Assembly (NCBI GenBank): GCA_039105265.1 | Contig: JAPFFF010000001.1 | Span: 10,106,001 to 10,170,000 of the forward strand | Length of the DNA stretch: 64,000 bases | Origin: Tritrichomonas musculus | Taxonomy: Eukaryota > Parabasalia > Tritrichomonadida > Tritrichomonadidae | Reading direction: 5' to 3' | In this document: positions 39,918-52,000 of the stretch, in pieces | How the letters are laid out: each line of letters begins with the position of its first letter | Numbering within the stretch: position 1 is the first letter of the stretch | The notes under the pieces: generated by a model | Seen by the model: only the letters and a program-made list of their open reading frames with translations | Told to the model about the DNA's origin: nothing | The model's database searches: none | Program-made: the position numbers and the translations under genes

Positions 39918-41453
39918 TTATTTATTATCCCAACAATAATCACTATATTTTATGAAACGGCTTTTTCTTTTTTCTATATCACTAGCTTTTGATGCATCGA
40001 CAGGAGGATTTGGAACATATGAATTTATTTGAGGTTGAAGTGGAACTCGAGCTTTCTTTTCTTTTGATTTTATATTTTTGGATATTGATGAAACACTTAT
40101 ATTATTATCATCTTGTGCTGTTGATACAGAAGAAGAGCTATTTGAAAACAAATCAGATAAAGATGATAAATCATTTTCATCGACAAATACTTTTTCTTTC
40201 TTTTTTTCAGGGACAGATATATTCGGCTTATCAGGCATCCTGATTTGCTGCTTTTCAGGAATTTGATAATCATCATTTTCGTTTTCATCTTCATGATTAG
40301 GAATAATAATTGGCGCCCGGCGCACTGGACCAAAATGAAATGGATTTACCCGAACTTTCTCTGGCTCTGGTGAATCAAATTGGCCAAATTTAATCTGTTT
40401 GATAGAACTTAATGACCTATTAAGATTATTATTATTATTGTTCATATTAAATGAAATATTTAAATCTCCAATATTATCCATCATAGAATTATTTACAATT
40501 TGTGGTTCAACACTAGCTTGAACAGCCATTGATTCCAAAACTGGCTTTTCAGGTTCTTCTATTTCTTTTTTCTTTGGCTTTGGCGCAAGTTGCTTAGGAA
40601 TCATTTCACTCCTATTCACAAATTGAGAAATATCTGTTTCATTATGAAATATTAAAGATAATTTGATTTTTCCACATCGGACTCGTGTGTTTACGGTGAA
40701 AATATCAACCCATTCATCTTGTAAAACAACGCAATAATCATTGACTTTTCGAGCCATATGAAGTTGTAGAAATGCCATTCCTAGCAATTCATTTTGATCT
40801 TCAGAAATAAAATCAAAAACTTCAACAACAGGAACAACCGATGAAAAATTGATACCAATAACATTTAAATTAAATCCACCATTATACACAGCATTTGTGG
40901 TTTTATTGAAACTTATTGGGGATCTGACTGGTGGCAATTCAGGATGAAGTTGTACAACAACATATGTGCTACGTTCACCATTCCGTGATCGTGGGAAGTC
41001 TGTTCCTTCAAATATACAGATGCAAGCACTGGAATAATCGGATAAATCAGGCGCTAAAAAATTCATTGGAACTTCAACAGGTGGGGGCGATGGATTTCTA
41101 ATTGGTTTAGCTAATTTGAAACCAGACGAATTTTTTGATTTTTCAGCTCGTTTTCCTTTTAATGGAACTGGTATTCTACTTTGACGAGGAATCGATCGAT
41201 TTTTTTTTGAATACTGTTTTTGCGAATCTTTTGAAATATATGAGCTATTTTTTGATTTTAAAGGCGTAAGTTCAAAGGAGGCAACCGACGAAATGTCGCT
41301 TACACAACTTAATTTATCATCATAACGATCTGAATCATCCGAAAAAGAAGAGGAGAGGTCGCAACCACCTATTGATGTATCAACACTCTCAAGTTCTTTA
41401 ATTATTTGCCTGACTTTATTTGACATTGCATCAACATTTGCATGATGCGACAT
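39918..41453 (-). CDS. C2-domain-like protein with acidic low-complexity tail
   Basis: 511 residues. About residues 135-290 have beta-strand blocks in C2 order: SSACICIFEGTDFPRSRNGE, STYVVVQLHPELPPVRSPI, VVPVVEVFDF, NELLGMAFLQLHMAR, WVDIFT and CGKIKLSLIFHNE. The Ca2+-binding Asp pattern is weak, so it may bind membranes or proteins without Ca2+. The N-terminal part is Ser/Lys/Pro-rich; the C-terminal part is Asn-rich and acidic and ends with RFIKYSDYCWDNK. The layout recalls C2 proteins of centrioles and cilia, but no subfamily can be named. It lies 112 bp from the HEAT-repeat gene on the same strand. Confidence 0.65.
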   Translation of the reverse strand: MSHHANVDAMSNKVRQIIKELESVDTSIGGCDLSSSFSDDSDRYDDKLSCVSDISSVASFELTPLKSKNSSYISKDSQKQYSKKNRSIPRQSRIPVPLKGKRAEKSKNSSGFKLAKPIRNPSPPPVEVPMNFLAPDLSDYSSACICIFEGTDFPRSRNGERSTYVVVQLHPELPPVRSPISFNKTTNAVYNGGFNLNVIGINFSSVVPVVEVFDFISEDQNELLGMAFLQLHMARKVNDYCVVLQDEWVDIFTVNTRVRCGKIKLSLIFHNETDISQFVNRSEMIPKQLAPKPKKKEIEEPEKPVLESMAVQASVEPQIVNNSMMDNIGDLNISFNMNNNNNNLNRSLSSIKQIKFGQFDSPEPEKVRVNPFHFGPVRRAPIIIPNHEDENENDDYQIPEKQQIRMPDKPNISVPEKKKEKVFVDENDLSSLSDLFSNSSSSVSTAQDDNNISVSSISKNIKSKEKKARVPLQPQINSYVPNPPVDASKASDIEKRKSRFIKYSDYCWDNK

Positions 41454-41564
41454 TAATCCTTACTTAGAATAGTACGTTTACAATTAAAAAAGTATTCAAA
41501 AAATTCAATTCAAAATGTTTATTAAAAAAAAATTAACAACAAAAATAAGCAACAAAAAACTTAT

Positions 41565-44129
41565 TTACCAAGTCATTGAATTTCTTGCTGCTAAAATATC
41601 AATAAATAACTTTTTCATTAATGGCATATGATTTCTTTTATCATCTTCATAAATAACACTGTATTTCTGTACAAAATCTGAAAGACCAAATGAGCTGAAA
41701 GTAGCTCCTAAACCTTCAGAGAATTCTTGATAAGCCTCTTTATGCATCATTGAATGCAGTTCACCTAGTCCTTGGATTAATCGACTCCATTCTCTTTTAT
41801 TAGGGTCAAATCCAGGCGCAATAATAAAGTACATTGATACTCCTGTGAATTGCGCAGCTATAAAATGAATATTATTCCTTGCAGCACAAAACAAAAATTT
41901 AAAAATTATTAGCAAAATGGAAGGAGTATTGTACTTCTGAACAATTAATTCTTTTGAAAATACAAGAAGTTTATTTAATGATTCTGGTACCTGACAAATA
42001 GCAGAATAGCATCTTTCGAAAAAGTCGTAACATGGACGAATCATTGACATAACTTGGTTAATATCTTCAATTTTCATAGGCATTGATAATGCTTGACTTG
42101 TTAATTCAATAAAAACATCTATTAAGTTTATCGATATTTTCATAATATTTTGAACCTCTTGTTCATTTTGATGACTTGCAAAAAGATCCATAAATATAAT
42201 TGCAGTGTCAGCAATAGCTGATACTGAATTAACTCCTTTGGCATTTGGTAAAATACTAATAAAAAATTGAAGACCCGTTTCACCTAATCCTTTGGTTGCT
42301 TTACAAAGATTGGCTACCAGTTCGTCATTTTCAATGCACAAAGGGGCAATTTTTGTCAAAATTTCAATATCCATTTGTTTAAGTGTATCAATTTGGGCTG
42401 GCTTGAGCGTTTCATGCTCTATTTCAAATGACCTTAAAAAACAAAGTGCAATAGTGATATTATCAACAGTTAAATTTTCACCTAATATTACATTGTTAAT
42501 ATATTGAAGACAAAACTGCGATTTAACTGCTCTTGGACCTCCAATTATATCTTTCAAACAAAGAGCTGAAATCTCCATTAATTCTTTATTTCGTGAATTC
42601 AAATATTCCTCTAAATTGTCAGTTAAATTTTTACATTTATCTTTCTTCTGTGAAACATATCTTAGGAAAAGCAACCGAAATTGGTATCGAACTTCATCAG
42701 GCAAATTAGGATCAAGAGAAAATACATGTAATTGTTTTAATACTTCCGTATTGAAATTAGATGCGGTGGGGTCATCACGAGCTATAAATGAACGAATAAA
42801 GCCATAAATTGGAAAGAAAAGGTGCTCATTTATTGGAGGAACTATGTCAAAAAGAGGTTTTGCTACCTGAAAGAATTCGTTAATCATATTATCGGGAAAT
42901 GGTATTTTTGCAGCAAGCATAAAATTTGTAACTGCAATATATGCAGAGAATTCACCCAAGTTTTGAGTAATATCAGCTGAACCTTTGATTACGTTCAATA
43001 ACATACTATATGAGTTATAAAATGAATCTGGTTTTCTTTTGAAGCAATCTAATAATATATATAATAATTGAGAAAGATAATTACCAAATGTTTCATATGG
43101 ATTGTCTTTAAAATGAATGATAATACGCTGAATAACTTTTAATACTATATCATCACATAGATTGGGGTTGTTGCTCGCAAATGTTCGAAAATAAGAGGTA
43201 ACTTTTTCAGAAATTTTATCAGCTAAGTTGAAAAAAACAGTAATTAATTGATACATTTCTGGTAACGGTGGATTTAAAGAGTATCCTAATATTGACACAA
43301 CTTCAGCACATGTTTGAATTATTTCAAAATTTTCAAGATAATTTGTATAATAAAATTCAATGCGTTTTGGAATTTGTAAATTTTGAATTAAAGGAAGTTT
43401 TAATTGATCGGGCATGCTTCTTTGCGAAATTGAGCCAATAAATTTCATTGTTGCCGAAGCAAGTTCAGCTGATGTGTCCGAAAATATTAAAGCCAAAAAT
43501 CCTGAATCTGTAAGATAATTTATATTCTTTGACCAGCGAGTAAATGCAGATAGTGCTCCAATTGCATCAGGACTTTTTTGTTGAATTCCCATCTGAATTT
43601 GCTGAAATATTTGTTCGGTGAAATTAATTTGTTCAAATGAATTTTTGATTAAATTAAACCTATCAACATTTTGAGGAGTAGGCAATACTAAACATTCACA
43701 GAAAGATTTCAAGAAAGCATATTTAATAATTTCTGGAAATTGAAAAACTAAATCAAATAAACTTGGACAAAGATCAGGATATATTAAAAATGTTAACAAT
43801 GATTGGGCACTACAAAGCGCAGATATTGCATTTGGCGGCAATTTCGCCAAAACTTCTATTGAATGTTGAAACAAAAAAGTAAATAAATTGCCCAGAATTT
43901 CTTGATTAAAATCACCTGGAAAATATTTAAGGCGAAATATAAAGCATTCAAAAGCAGATATATATGTTGTAGCTTCATTAAAAGGTATGTTCTGAAGGAA
44001 CCAACCAACACCTTCTATTGATGAAGATAAACGCTGCCTAACTTTGTAAGACGCAGTGCGCAGATCAGGTGATGCTCCTTCATTGAAATAATACGATAAA
44101 ATTTGCTCATTTTCCTGTTTTGATCCCAT
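41565..44129 (-). CDS. HEAT-repeat protein, probable karyopherin (exportin/importin-beta superfamily)
   Basis: 854 residues, almost wholly alpha-helical, with helix pairs in HEAT style throughout. The opening (ILSYYFNEGASPDLRTASYKV) is like the importin-beta N-terminal helix, where the family starts with a sentence of the form 'L..l..spd...R..A...L'. The pattern of a helical N-terminal block of about 150 residues followed by repeats suits Xpo1/exportin-T or transportin-3 types. I could not assign a cargo or a single member. A role in nuclear transport is inferred. It shares a divergent spacer of under 100 bp with the pseudogene to the right. Confidence 0.5.
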   Translation of the reverse strand: MGSKQENEQILSYYFNEGASPDLRTASYKVRQRLSSSIEGVGWFLQNIPFNEATTYISAFECFIFRLKYFPGDFNQEILGNLFTFLFQHSIEVLAKLPPNAISALCSAQSLLTFLIYPDLCPSLFDLVFQFPEIIKYAFLKSFCECLVLPTPQNVDRFNLIKNSFEQINFTEQIFQQIQMGIQQKSPDAIGALSAFTRWSKNINYLTDSGFLALIFSDTSAELASATMKFIGSISQRSMPDQLKLPLIQNLQIPKRIEFYYTNYLENFEIIQTCAEVVSILGYSLNPPLPEMYQLITVFFNLADKISEKVTSYFRTFASNNPNLCDDIVLKVIQRIIIHFKDNPYETFGNYLSQLLYILLDCFKRKPDSFYNSYSMLLNVIKGSADITQNLGEFSAYIAVTNFMLAAKIPFPDNMINEFFQVAKPLFDIVPPINEHLFFPIYGFIRSFIARDDPTASNFNTEVLKQLHVFSLDPNLPDEVRYQFRLLFLRYVSQKKDKCKNLTDNLEEYLNSRNKELMEISALCLKDIIGGPRAVKSQFCLQYINNVILGENLTVDNITIALCFLRSFEIEHETLKPAQIDTLKQMDIEILTKIAPLCIENDELVANLCKATKGLGETGLQFFISILPNAKGVNSVSAIADTAIIFMDLFASHQNEQEVQNIMKISINLIDVFIELTSQALSMPMKIEDINQVMSMIRPCYDFFERCYSAICQVPESLNKLLVFSKELIVQKYNTPSILLIIFKFLFCAARNNIHFIAAQFTGVSMYFIIAPGFDPNKREWSRLIQGLGELHSMMHKEAYQEFSEGLGATFSSFGLSDFVQKYSVIYEDDKRNHMPLMKKLFIDILAARNSMTW

Positions 44130-44211
44130 AAATAATAAAAATTAACAAAATTAATTTAAAACTGAAATTTCACCATTAACTTTTTGAAATAAATAAATTT
44201 TATTTCACAAA

Positions 44212-45502
44212 ATGGAAACCAACACCTTCCAGCTCAAAAATTCAGCTATTCTTAATGTTCCACTTGAAACATATGACAATGTTTTACTTTTATTATAAAC
44301 GGTGAAGAGTTTAAAACAAGTCGAATTGTTTCAGATTTATTATCACCAAATATCTGCAGACTTCATTTAGATGATCCAACAATTGGCACCTTTATTTTCA
44401 ATACTCATCAAACAGGCAATTTTTCTCACATTCTCAACCTTACCAACTTTAAATCATCAACATTTCCAATAGAAGAACTTCCATTCATATTAGAAGTCAT
44501 TCAAATCCTTGGACTTGAATCAATTGATTACAAATTCAAAGAAGAAACAGAAGAATTGACAGTAAATGATTTATTTTTCAATATAAAAAATCATGAAAAA
44601 TTCAATACAATTTATTCTAAACGTCTTTCGGCAGAAATCGACTTCATTTCATCACAATTCTACGAAATTTGTGAAGCTAAAAAAGAGGAAATAAAAAGTC
44701 TTTCGATTGATACAGTTGAGAGAATCATCAATAACAAAAAGCTTGAATTGGATTCAGAGGATCAACTGCTACATTTTGTGAACGAACTTTTTCTGACAGA
44801 TTCAAAGTATTCAATTTTATATGAATACATTCAATTTGAAAATGTTTCATGTGAATTGATAAAAGAATTCATTTCAAATTATAATATTGAATTGATAAAA
44901 GAATTCATTTCAAATTATAATATTGAATTTTAAGACGTGGAAGGCGCTCGCAATTCGACTTGAGAAAGAAGTTAAAAATAAGCTAACCGAAAACCGTCAA
45001 ATTCATAAATATAGAAAATCAAAAGAAAATAAAGGAATTAAATTTTCTCCAAGCAACGATAATTCATTTTGTGGCATTTTGAATCATCTTCGAACAAAAT
45101 CGAATGGACGCATTGAAAATGAAGTAGGCATCACAGCCTCATCTATTTATGATAACAGTGATAACCATCAGCCGCGCAATGCTGTTTGCTATGAAAATAA
45201 TAATTATCAAGAAAACAACTGGCTCTGCTTTGACTTTAAAAACATATAATTGCTTTCCAAATTACCGTAACTTGAAAAGCTGGGCAGTTGAAATATCAAG
45301 TGACAAAGAAAACTGGGAAGTTATCGATGAAGAAAACGACTGTTCATATATGAATGGACGCTTTCTTACGCACACATTTCATATAGAAAAGCCACCAAGT
45401 AAAGAATCACGCTACATTCGAATTAAGTCAACAGGTCCATGCTGGAATGGCGAATATTATTTCAACATTGGTAAAATTGAAATATATGGAACTTTGATAT
45501 AG
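44212..45502 (+). pseudogene. Frameshifted BTB-like / F5-8 type C family pseudogene
   Basis: This trichomonad family has an N-terminal BTB-like segment, helical middle and C-terminal discoidin-like (F5/8C) domain. Here the ATG at 44212 opens METNTFQLKNSAILNVPLET and reaches a stop near 44,298. One base lost in the T-rich stretch there moves the frame to INGEEFKTSRIVSDLL, which runs to 44,933. An 11-codon piece, IKEFISNYNIE, is then duplicated in tandem just before the stop. The frame at 44,923-45,249 (GILNHLRTKSNGRIENEVGI, NNWLCFDFKN) and that at about 45,240-45,502 (LKSWAVEISSDKENWEVID, YNFxIGKIEIYG-like end) carry the F5/8C domain across another shift. At least three frame changes argue against function. 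Divergence is low, so loss is recent. Confidence 0.8.
44864..44930 (+). repeat. 33-bp tandem duplication in the F5-8C pseudogene
   Basis: Two adjacent copies of a 33-bp unit encode LIKEFISNYNIE twice with no differences apart from the junction, so the duplication is very recent. Confidence 0.85.
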
Positions 45503-45787
45503 ATATATACATGTCTTTCTTTTTTGGCTATTTAGTATTAACAATGAAACATCATCAAGTATTTTAGTATAGTTCATTCAAAAAAATATTTATATCATTT
45601 CATTATTTTCAACATCAATTCCATCTCCTTTTATATAAAACGAAGCAAAAGCAACACATCAATTCTCTCATCATCCATCTTGAATCTATTTTACATAAAT
45701 ACCATATAGATACTCAATTTTTCTGAATAGTATTGAAAAATGAAAATAATCAACTCAATTTTGAAATAAATAAATCTCTTGAATGGT

Positions 45788-45818
45788 CACTTTTTGAGTG
45801 AGAAAAACTCAAAAAGTG
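45788..45818. repeat. Perfect 12-bp inverted repeat (CACTTTTTGAGT...ACTCAAAAAGTG)
   Basis: Twelve-base arms around a seven-base loop. Its location at the meeting point of two convergent genes suits a bidirectional transcription stop, but the arms also contain TCACTTTTT, which is like the trichomonad Inr. Confidence 0.75.
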
Positions 45819-45854
45819 AAAGCAATTCAGAGATTTTCAAATTCCGCTTCGCAT

Positions 45855-45879
45855 TTTTTGAGAGCTTCGCTCTCAAAAA
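45855..45879. repeat. Perfect 11-bp inverted repeat (TTTTTGAGAGC TTC GCTCTCAAAAA)
   Basis: Eleven-base arms around a TTC loop, 37 bp to the right of the first hairpin; its right arm continues into AAAAAGTGA, the same end as the first hairpin. The two are probably related copies. Confidence 0.75.
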
Positions 45880-46024
45880 GTGATACTTGGAATAAATTAT
45901 TAGTTTTCAATGATAAATTGAAAATTGAGTTGTATGCAAAAAAGAAAAACTAGTTTAGCTAATTATTAAAATATATAATAATATTTATTTAAAAACATGA
46001 TAATAATAATAATAATTAAAAACA

Positions 46025-49000
46025 TTAATCCACATTAGATTCAGAATTAATTAAGTATAAACTCTTCAGCCATTCAATTCCTTTACCTGCGAGAACAGTT
46101 CCGTTATCAGCGATGACTCCGTAGCCGTTTGGATAAGCGCCGCTTTCAGCCAACACGGGGTAAATCATTTCAACTCCATCACCTTCTTTTTCTTTATCGT
46201 TTTCATTCACGCTGCTGTTTGTGATCCGACACTGGTCGAACTGAACGTGAACGAATGAGTTTCCGCCAACGTTAACGACGCTGTGATCGCTGTTAACAGT
46301 GCAGCCGCTCAGCTGAACCAAAGAAGGCCCAATTGCGTCCCAACCCCTGCATACGAAAAGCGCTCTCAAGTCTTCTTGTTCGTTTCTATTTGATGTGCAG
46401 ACGGCTTCAATTCGGATGTTTTTGATGAGCAAAGAAGAGAAACCGTCGATCAGGCAACGAGAAGGGTCGCAAACGACGATGTATTCATTTTCATTGAAAT
46501 TTTTATCGTCTGGATTCAAATTTGAATAGATTGGAACTCCGCTGAAAGTTTCAAGTCCCTTCATTTGAATAACCGACGTTTCCTTGTCCTCGCCAATTAT
46601 TGCCACTTTTTGATGAGGAGATATTTGCACCGTTTTGTCCCACAGAACGCGAGTTGACTTTGGAATGATGATTTTCACTGAAATGTTTGATTTCAATTCT
46701 TTTCTAAGGATTCTTCCTATTTCCGTATCGTTCGCGACATTCTCAATCACTTTGACACCTTCTTCATTTTCCTTGTTATTCTTCTTCTCTTCAATTTGAA
46801 TGGTTTGTTCGATCTCTGAAAAAGCTTCTTTGCTTGTGACCGAGGCGTCGGTGTAGAGCGGATCGCCTTTAATTGGCAGCAGAGAAGACGACAAGAAAGC
46901 AGAATGAATGAAGTTACAAATAACTTCTTTGTTCTTGTCAACATAAGCCAAAATCTCATCGAATTTGATTGAGAAGGCTTCCATTTCTGCATTGTAAAAG
47001 TGGACTTTCTTAAGGTCTTCAATTTCAATCAAAATTGAATCAATTTTTGTTTGAAACTTTGAATGCTCAGCCGAAAGATTATCTACTTGTTGCAATGCTT
47101 TTGTATTCTTATCAAGAAGGAACTTCTTTTCATTTTCAATTTTATCCTTAAGAATATTTTGAGAGCTCTCAATTGAATTGTTAACTTTATTGAATTGTTC
47201 ATCGACCTCTGAAAAAGTTTGATTATTCATTACTTGATGATTTCTGAGTGATTCTTCAAGTGAGTCAATTCTTCCATTAGTGTTAACAATCTTGTCATTT
47301 ATGTCAGAAAATGCAGGATTAATTCTTGCTGAAATATCTTGTGTTATTTCTTTAATTTTCTTCGACAAATTCGAGTTCGTCTCTTTTTGCTTATTCAAAT
47401 TTGCCTTGTTCTCTTTTCTGACATCGTCCATCACGCTTTCAAGGTTCTCTTTCGCAATGATTGCGTTCTTTGTTATCTGCGAGTTTGAGTTGTTGATCTC
47501 TTCAGTCACTTGCTGGAATTGTAGCTGGACTTTGCTGCCAAGCTTCTTGATTTCTTGCTTCCTCTTGTCTAAATGCGACTTGATTACACTCATCATCTGG
47601 TCAAAGGCAGCATTTGTGCTGGCTTGGTTATTGTTGATCTCAGATTGAAGCTTCAAGTAGTCTTTCTTTTCTTTGTCTTCATTTGAAGTGACAACTTTTT
47701 GAATCTCATCTGATCGTTGTGTAATCAATTCAATTTTGTGAGTCAATTCTTGATTACTGTTGCTGATTGTTTTGTCAGTATTTGAGATCATTTCTTTCAA
47801 TTGGTTCTCGCTGTTCTCAAGAAGAAGCTTGATGGCAATGATTGAATTCTCATGATCTGTGGTAATGGAAGCTGTCGTGTTGTCTATATCAGCAAATTTC
47901 TTGTTGCAAGCATCTATAATCTTTGTCGATCTTTTGTTCAATTTTTCACTCAAATCGGTGATCGTTTGACGAATTGATTCATTATCCTTTTTGAAGTAAT
48001 CGTCAATTCTTTGAGCAGTTTGCGTTATTATTTTCTCAAAGGAATCTCTATTGCTATTTACCGTATTTGCGAGCTCTTTCAAATTTGTATTAATCGATTC
48101 AAATTGTGATTTGTTGTTTGACTCATTTGCTTGGATTGTCGTGTCCAAACGAGTCTGAATTGATTCAATTGTATCGTTAAATGATGTCTCATTTTTAGTG
48201 ATCAAATGTTCTAGTTTTGAATATTTGTCCGTTATTTCTTTAACGGTCGTTTCATTAGTACTATTCATAGTTGTTTCAAGATTTTGGAATTGGATTTTTA
48301 ATTCGTCTACTTGAGATTGAACAACTTTGTCACCATCTATCAATTTAGTATTCATCTCTGAAACATTCTTGTTGATCGTTTCATTGAGAATCATATTACG
48401 ATCTTCAATCGATTTGAATCTTGCTTCATTGGATTCTTTCATCTTGTTGACAATCTGAGAAAGGGTAGCTAAACTTTCATTTCCTAAAGATTCTTTACTT
48501 TTAGGATTCGTTTCGCCTCGAATTCGAGTTAATTCAACTTTTAATTTGTTTGTTTCATCTATGTAGAATTCAAGTGCTGAATTAATTGAATCAGTAGCTA
48601 AATTCGAATTTTTACTAATCTTACTTTCAATACTTCTTAACTTTTCATTCAATTCATTAGATTTGTCATCAACATTTTTTGTGGTTCTCGTTTCAATTAT
48701 GCCAATTTTGTCAATGATTCTACTATTGATGGATGATAATTCTTTTTCAAACCTTTTCTCATTGCTTTCAACTTTGGCTTCGAGATCAATTTGACGTTTT
48801 GCAATTTCTTCATTAGATTTGATATTTGAATCATTGAAAGAATCAAGCCTTTTATTGATTTCATTAACTCTTTCCTGGCTTTTTTCTTCAATTTTGGATG
48901 AGGTTTTTTCTATTTGTTGATATATTTCTGCAAATTTGCCTTGGTACTTTTCTTCTGTTGTATTAGCAGTGGTTTTGACATCTTCAATTTGATTCTCGAG

Positions 49001-52000
49001 TTTCTTTTCAAAACTACCTATCAATTCTTCAAGTTCATCAATTTTGACTTTATTGTTGAGTTCAGTTTGATGAAAATTAGTATTTGAAAGTTCAATAAAT
49101 TCGTCTTGTTGCAACTTAACCTGCGAAATATCATTTTCATTCTTTTCAATTTTGGCAGCAAGACTTGTTAATGATATATTTTCTGATCCATCTTTAATAT
49201 CACTGAATTCTTTCTTTAAATTCTTTAGTTGATCTTTTAGTAAATTATAAAGCTCTTTCATGCTATCTTGAGTCTTAATAAATGAATCTGATGAGGTCGT
49301 TATTATATTTTCCATATCTGAAACAACTTGCGGAAGTGTTAATCTGCCATTATCAGAAATGCGAGAGACATCATTATTCATTTGAGTCAATAATTCTCTA
49401 ATATTAGAGATACACTTTTCTAATTCATCTTGAACTTTTTTGATTTTTTCATTAGTCTTTGTCTTAGATGTTTGAAACGCTTGTTCAACTTTTTCCGAAT
49501 ATTGTACTATTTGATCACTTATTTGATTTATTTGTTCCTGTAAATAATCATCATGCTCTTTAACTGACTTTGAAATAAAATCATCTTTGTTTTCACAATC
49601 AGTTCTGAGATTCTGTATCATAATGACAACATCTGAAATTTTTAGTTTATCAACACCAATAAATTCGTTTAACTCCTTGGAAAGGTTTGATATATTTTCT
49701 TGAATTGCTGATGATGTTGAATTCAGTTTGTTATTTAAGTCAATTGACGATTGAGTAATGCTTTCATTTGTTTCTGTACGAAGATCTTGGACCAATTTTG
49801 CAACTTTTGCTGTTTCCGAAATATTTGTGTCGTTCACTTTTTTGATTTCTGCTGATAAAGTATCATGGAATTTATTTATGTCTTGATTGCATGAGCCTAG
49901 CTTTGAATCTATTTGATCTTGAATTGATAAAAGATTTTTAACAAGGGTTGGAAAATCTATTTCAGACTCTCCTACTAAAGTATCATAAAATGATTGAACT
50001 CGGTTGATTTTTGTGATTAATTCATGCACTTTATCATTAATAAAATTATTTATTTGATCAACTGAATTATCTAGTTTTGTTTGAATCGCGGATATTTCTG
50101 ATTTGGACTTAGAATCTACATCTTTAATGCTTTTTTGAAGATTAACTTCAGCTATTTTTGACTGAGTACATTTTCCATTTGTTTCATTAATTTGATCTTG
50201 AATATCTTGCAACTCTTTTTGAAAACTAGTCATTGCATTTGATTGAATACCCTCTAAGGAACTTCGAATCATTTCATTGGTTTGGTTATCTCTCTTCACA
50301 GAGTCTTCTTGGTTCAGTTTAATTAAATCATTCATTTTCTTAATATCCGCTTTTGCAGTATCCATATCTTCAGAAAGACTTTGTTTGAATTCTTCAAAAG
50401 ATTCACTTGAACTTCTGGCAGAATTTTGAATACTTGTAATTATATTCATTATATTTTGCGAATTTTCTTGAATTGCTTTTTGATTTTCATCAATTGATTG
50501 AGTTATTTGCTTTGTTGATTCAGCTTCCAATTCATTAATTTTTTCTCTAATTGTTCCAATCTGTTCGGAAAGTGAGGAAGCATTTTTATCTTTAATTGCT
50601 TCCAATTCTATTGATATTTGTTCTATCTTTGAATTAAAATCAGTATTAATTCTGTTCATAGAATTTTCAAGTCCTTTTTTAAATCGATCTTCTGTAATTA
50701 AACTGTTGATTTTATCTCGCAATTCTTCATAACTCTTGTTCATTTTTTCTGCTAACAAGCCAATATTAACACCATCATTTGGCTGGAGCGTTTTCATGCT
50801 ATCATATATATTATCAATTTTAATATCAATTTTCTGGAATTGCTGTTTATTCCATTCCGTAATCTCACCTTTCATCTCATCTTTTTCATAATTTAATTTT
50901 TCAATGAAGCTTTCAGTATAACGCTTAAATTCAGCAAGTTCTTGTTTGCTATCTTCATGCGATTTGTCAATTTCATGCTGGAAATTGCTCAAATCAACAG
51001 AAGTATCATTTTTAACTTGATGAATATCTTTTTTAATTTTATTGATATCTTCTTCTAATGTTTTACATCTAAGATCAACTGATTTTCTTGTTATTTCTGC
51101 TTTTGTTTGAGCTTCATTGAATGAATTTTCTAACTTATCCTGAAACTTGATGAATTCTTCTTTAATGTTTGATCTAAATTCATCATTTTGTTCACACATT
51201 GTTGCTAATTCATTTTCTTGATTATCAATTTGCTGGTCATGAGTCATCAATTTATCTTTAATTTCATTATGTTCTCTTTTATTTTGATCATAATTATCAT
51301 TCACTTGTTTCTTCAATTTATCTAATTCATCAGAAATTTTTTTAATTTTTTTGTCAACTGTATTATTAATTTCTTCTATTTGATCATTTATTTGTTCTTC
51401 GTTTTCCTTTGTTTTTTGAACAAAATCATCAAATTCATCTTTATTGGTGTCAATTTCATCTTGAAGTTTTGGTAATTCTTCGTCATTTATTTTCCTATCA
51501 AATTCTTCGATAGCCAAAATTTTTTCATCATGATCATCAATCTGTTTTTGCTGGTCGTTCATTTTGCCTTTAATTTTATTAATTTCATCTGTTAAACTAC
51601 TTTTGGTGTCTTCAATTGCATTTGCGTTTTCACTAACGTTATTATCAAGTCGCGTAATATCACTTTCGCAAACTTCAAACTTATTATTAAAAAAATCGCG
51701 TGAATTTGCAAAATTATCTGCTAATTCGTTATGCTTGCTACTTAAATCGTCATGCTTTTTCTTTAATTTGTTTAATTTGCTTTTGAATTTATTATCTTGA
51801 TCCTGCTGTGAATCTTTCAATTTCTGTTCAAATTCAGCTTGGAGTTCACTTTTCATTAGATTTAACTTATCATTAAAATCATTTGTTAATTGATCAATTA
51901 CATCTTTTTTTAAGTAATCATTCCGTAGATTTCTTATATCATTATCATGCTTATTCTTTAAATCAGTCAGATCATTTTCATAATCTTCTAACTGACTTTT

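Larger units (their letters stand above)
45503..46024. other. Convergent intergenic region with strong palindromes
   Basis: 522 bp between the pseudogene and the coiled-coil gene, which point at each other. It holds two perfect hairpins (45,788-45,818 and 45,855-45,879), listed separately, and otherwise AT-rich DNA. Confidence 0.6.
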
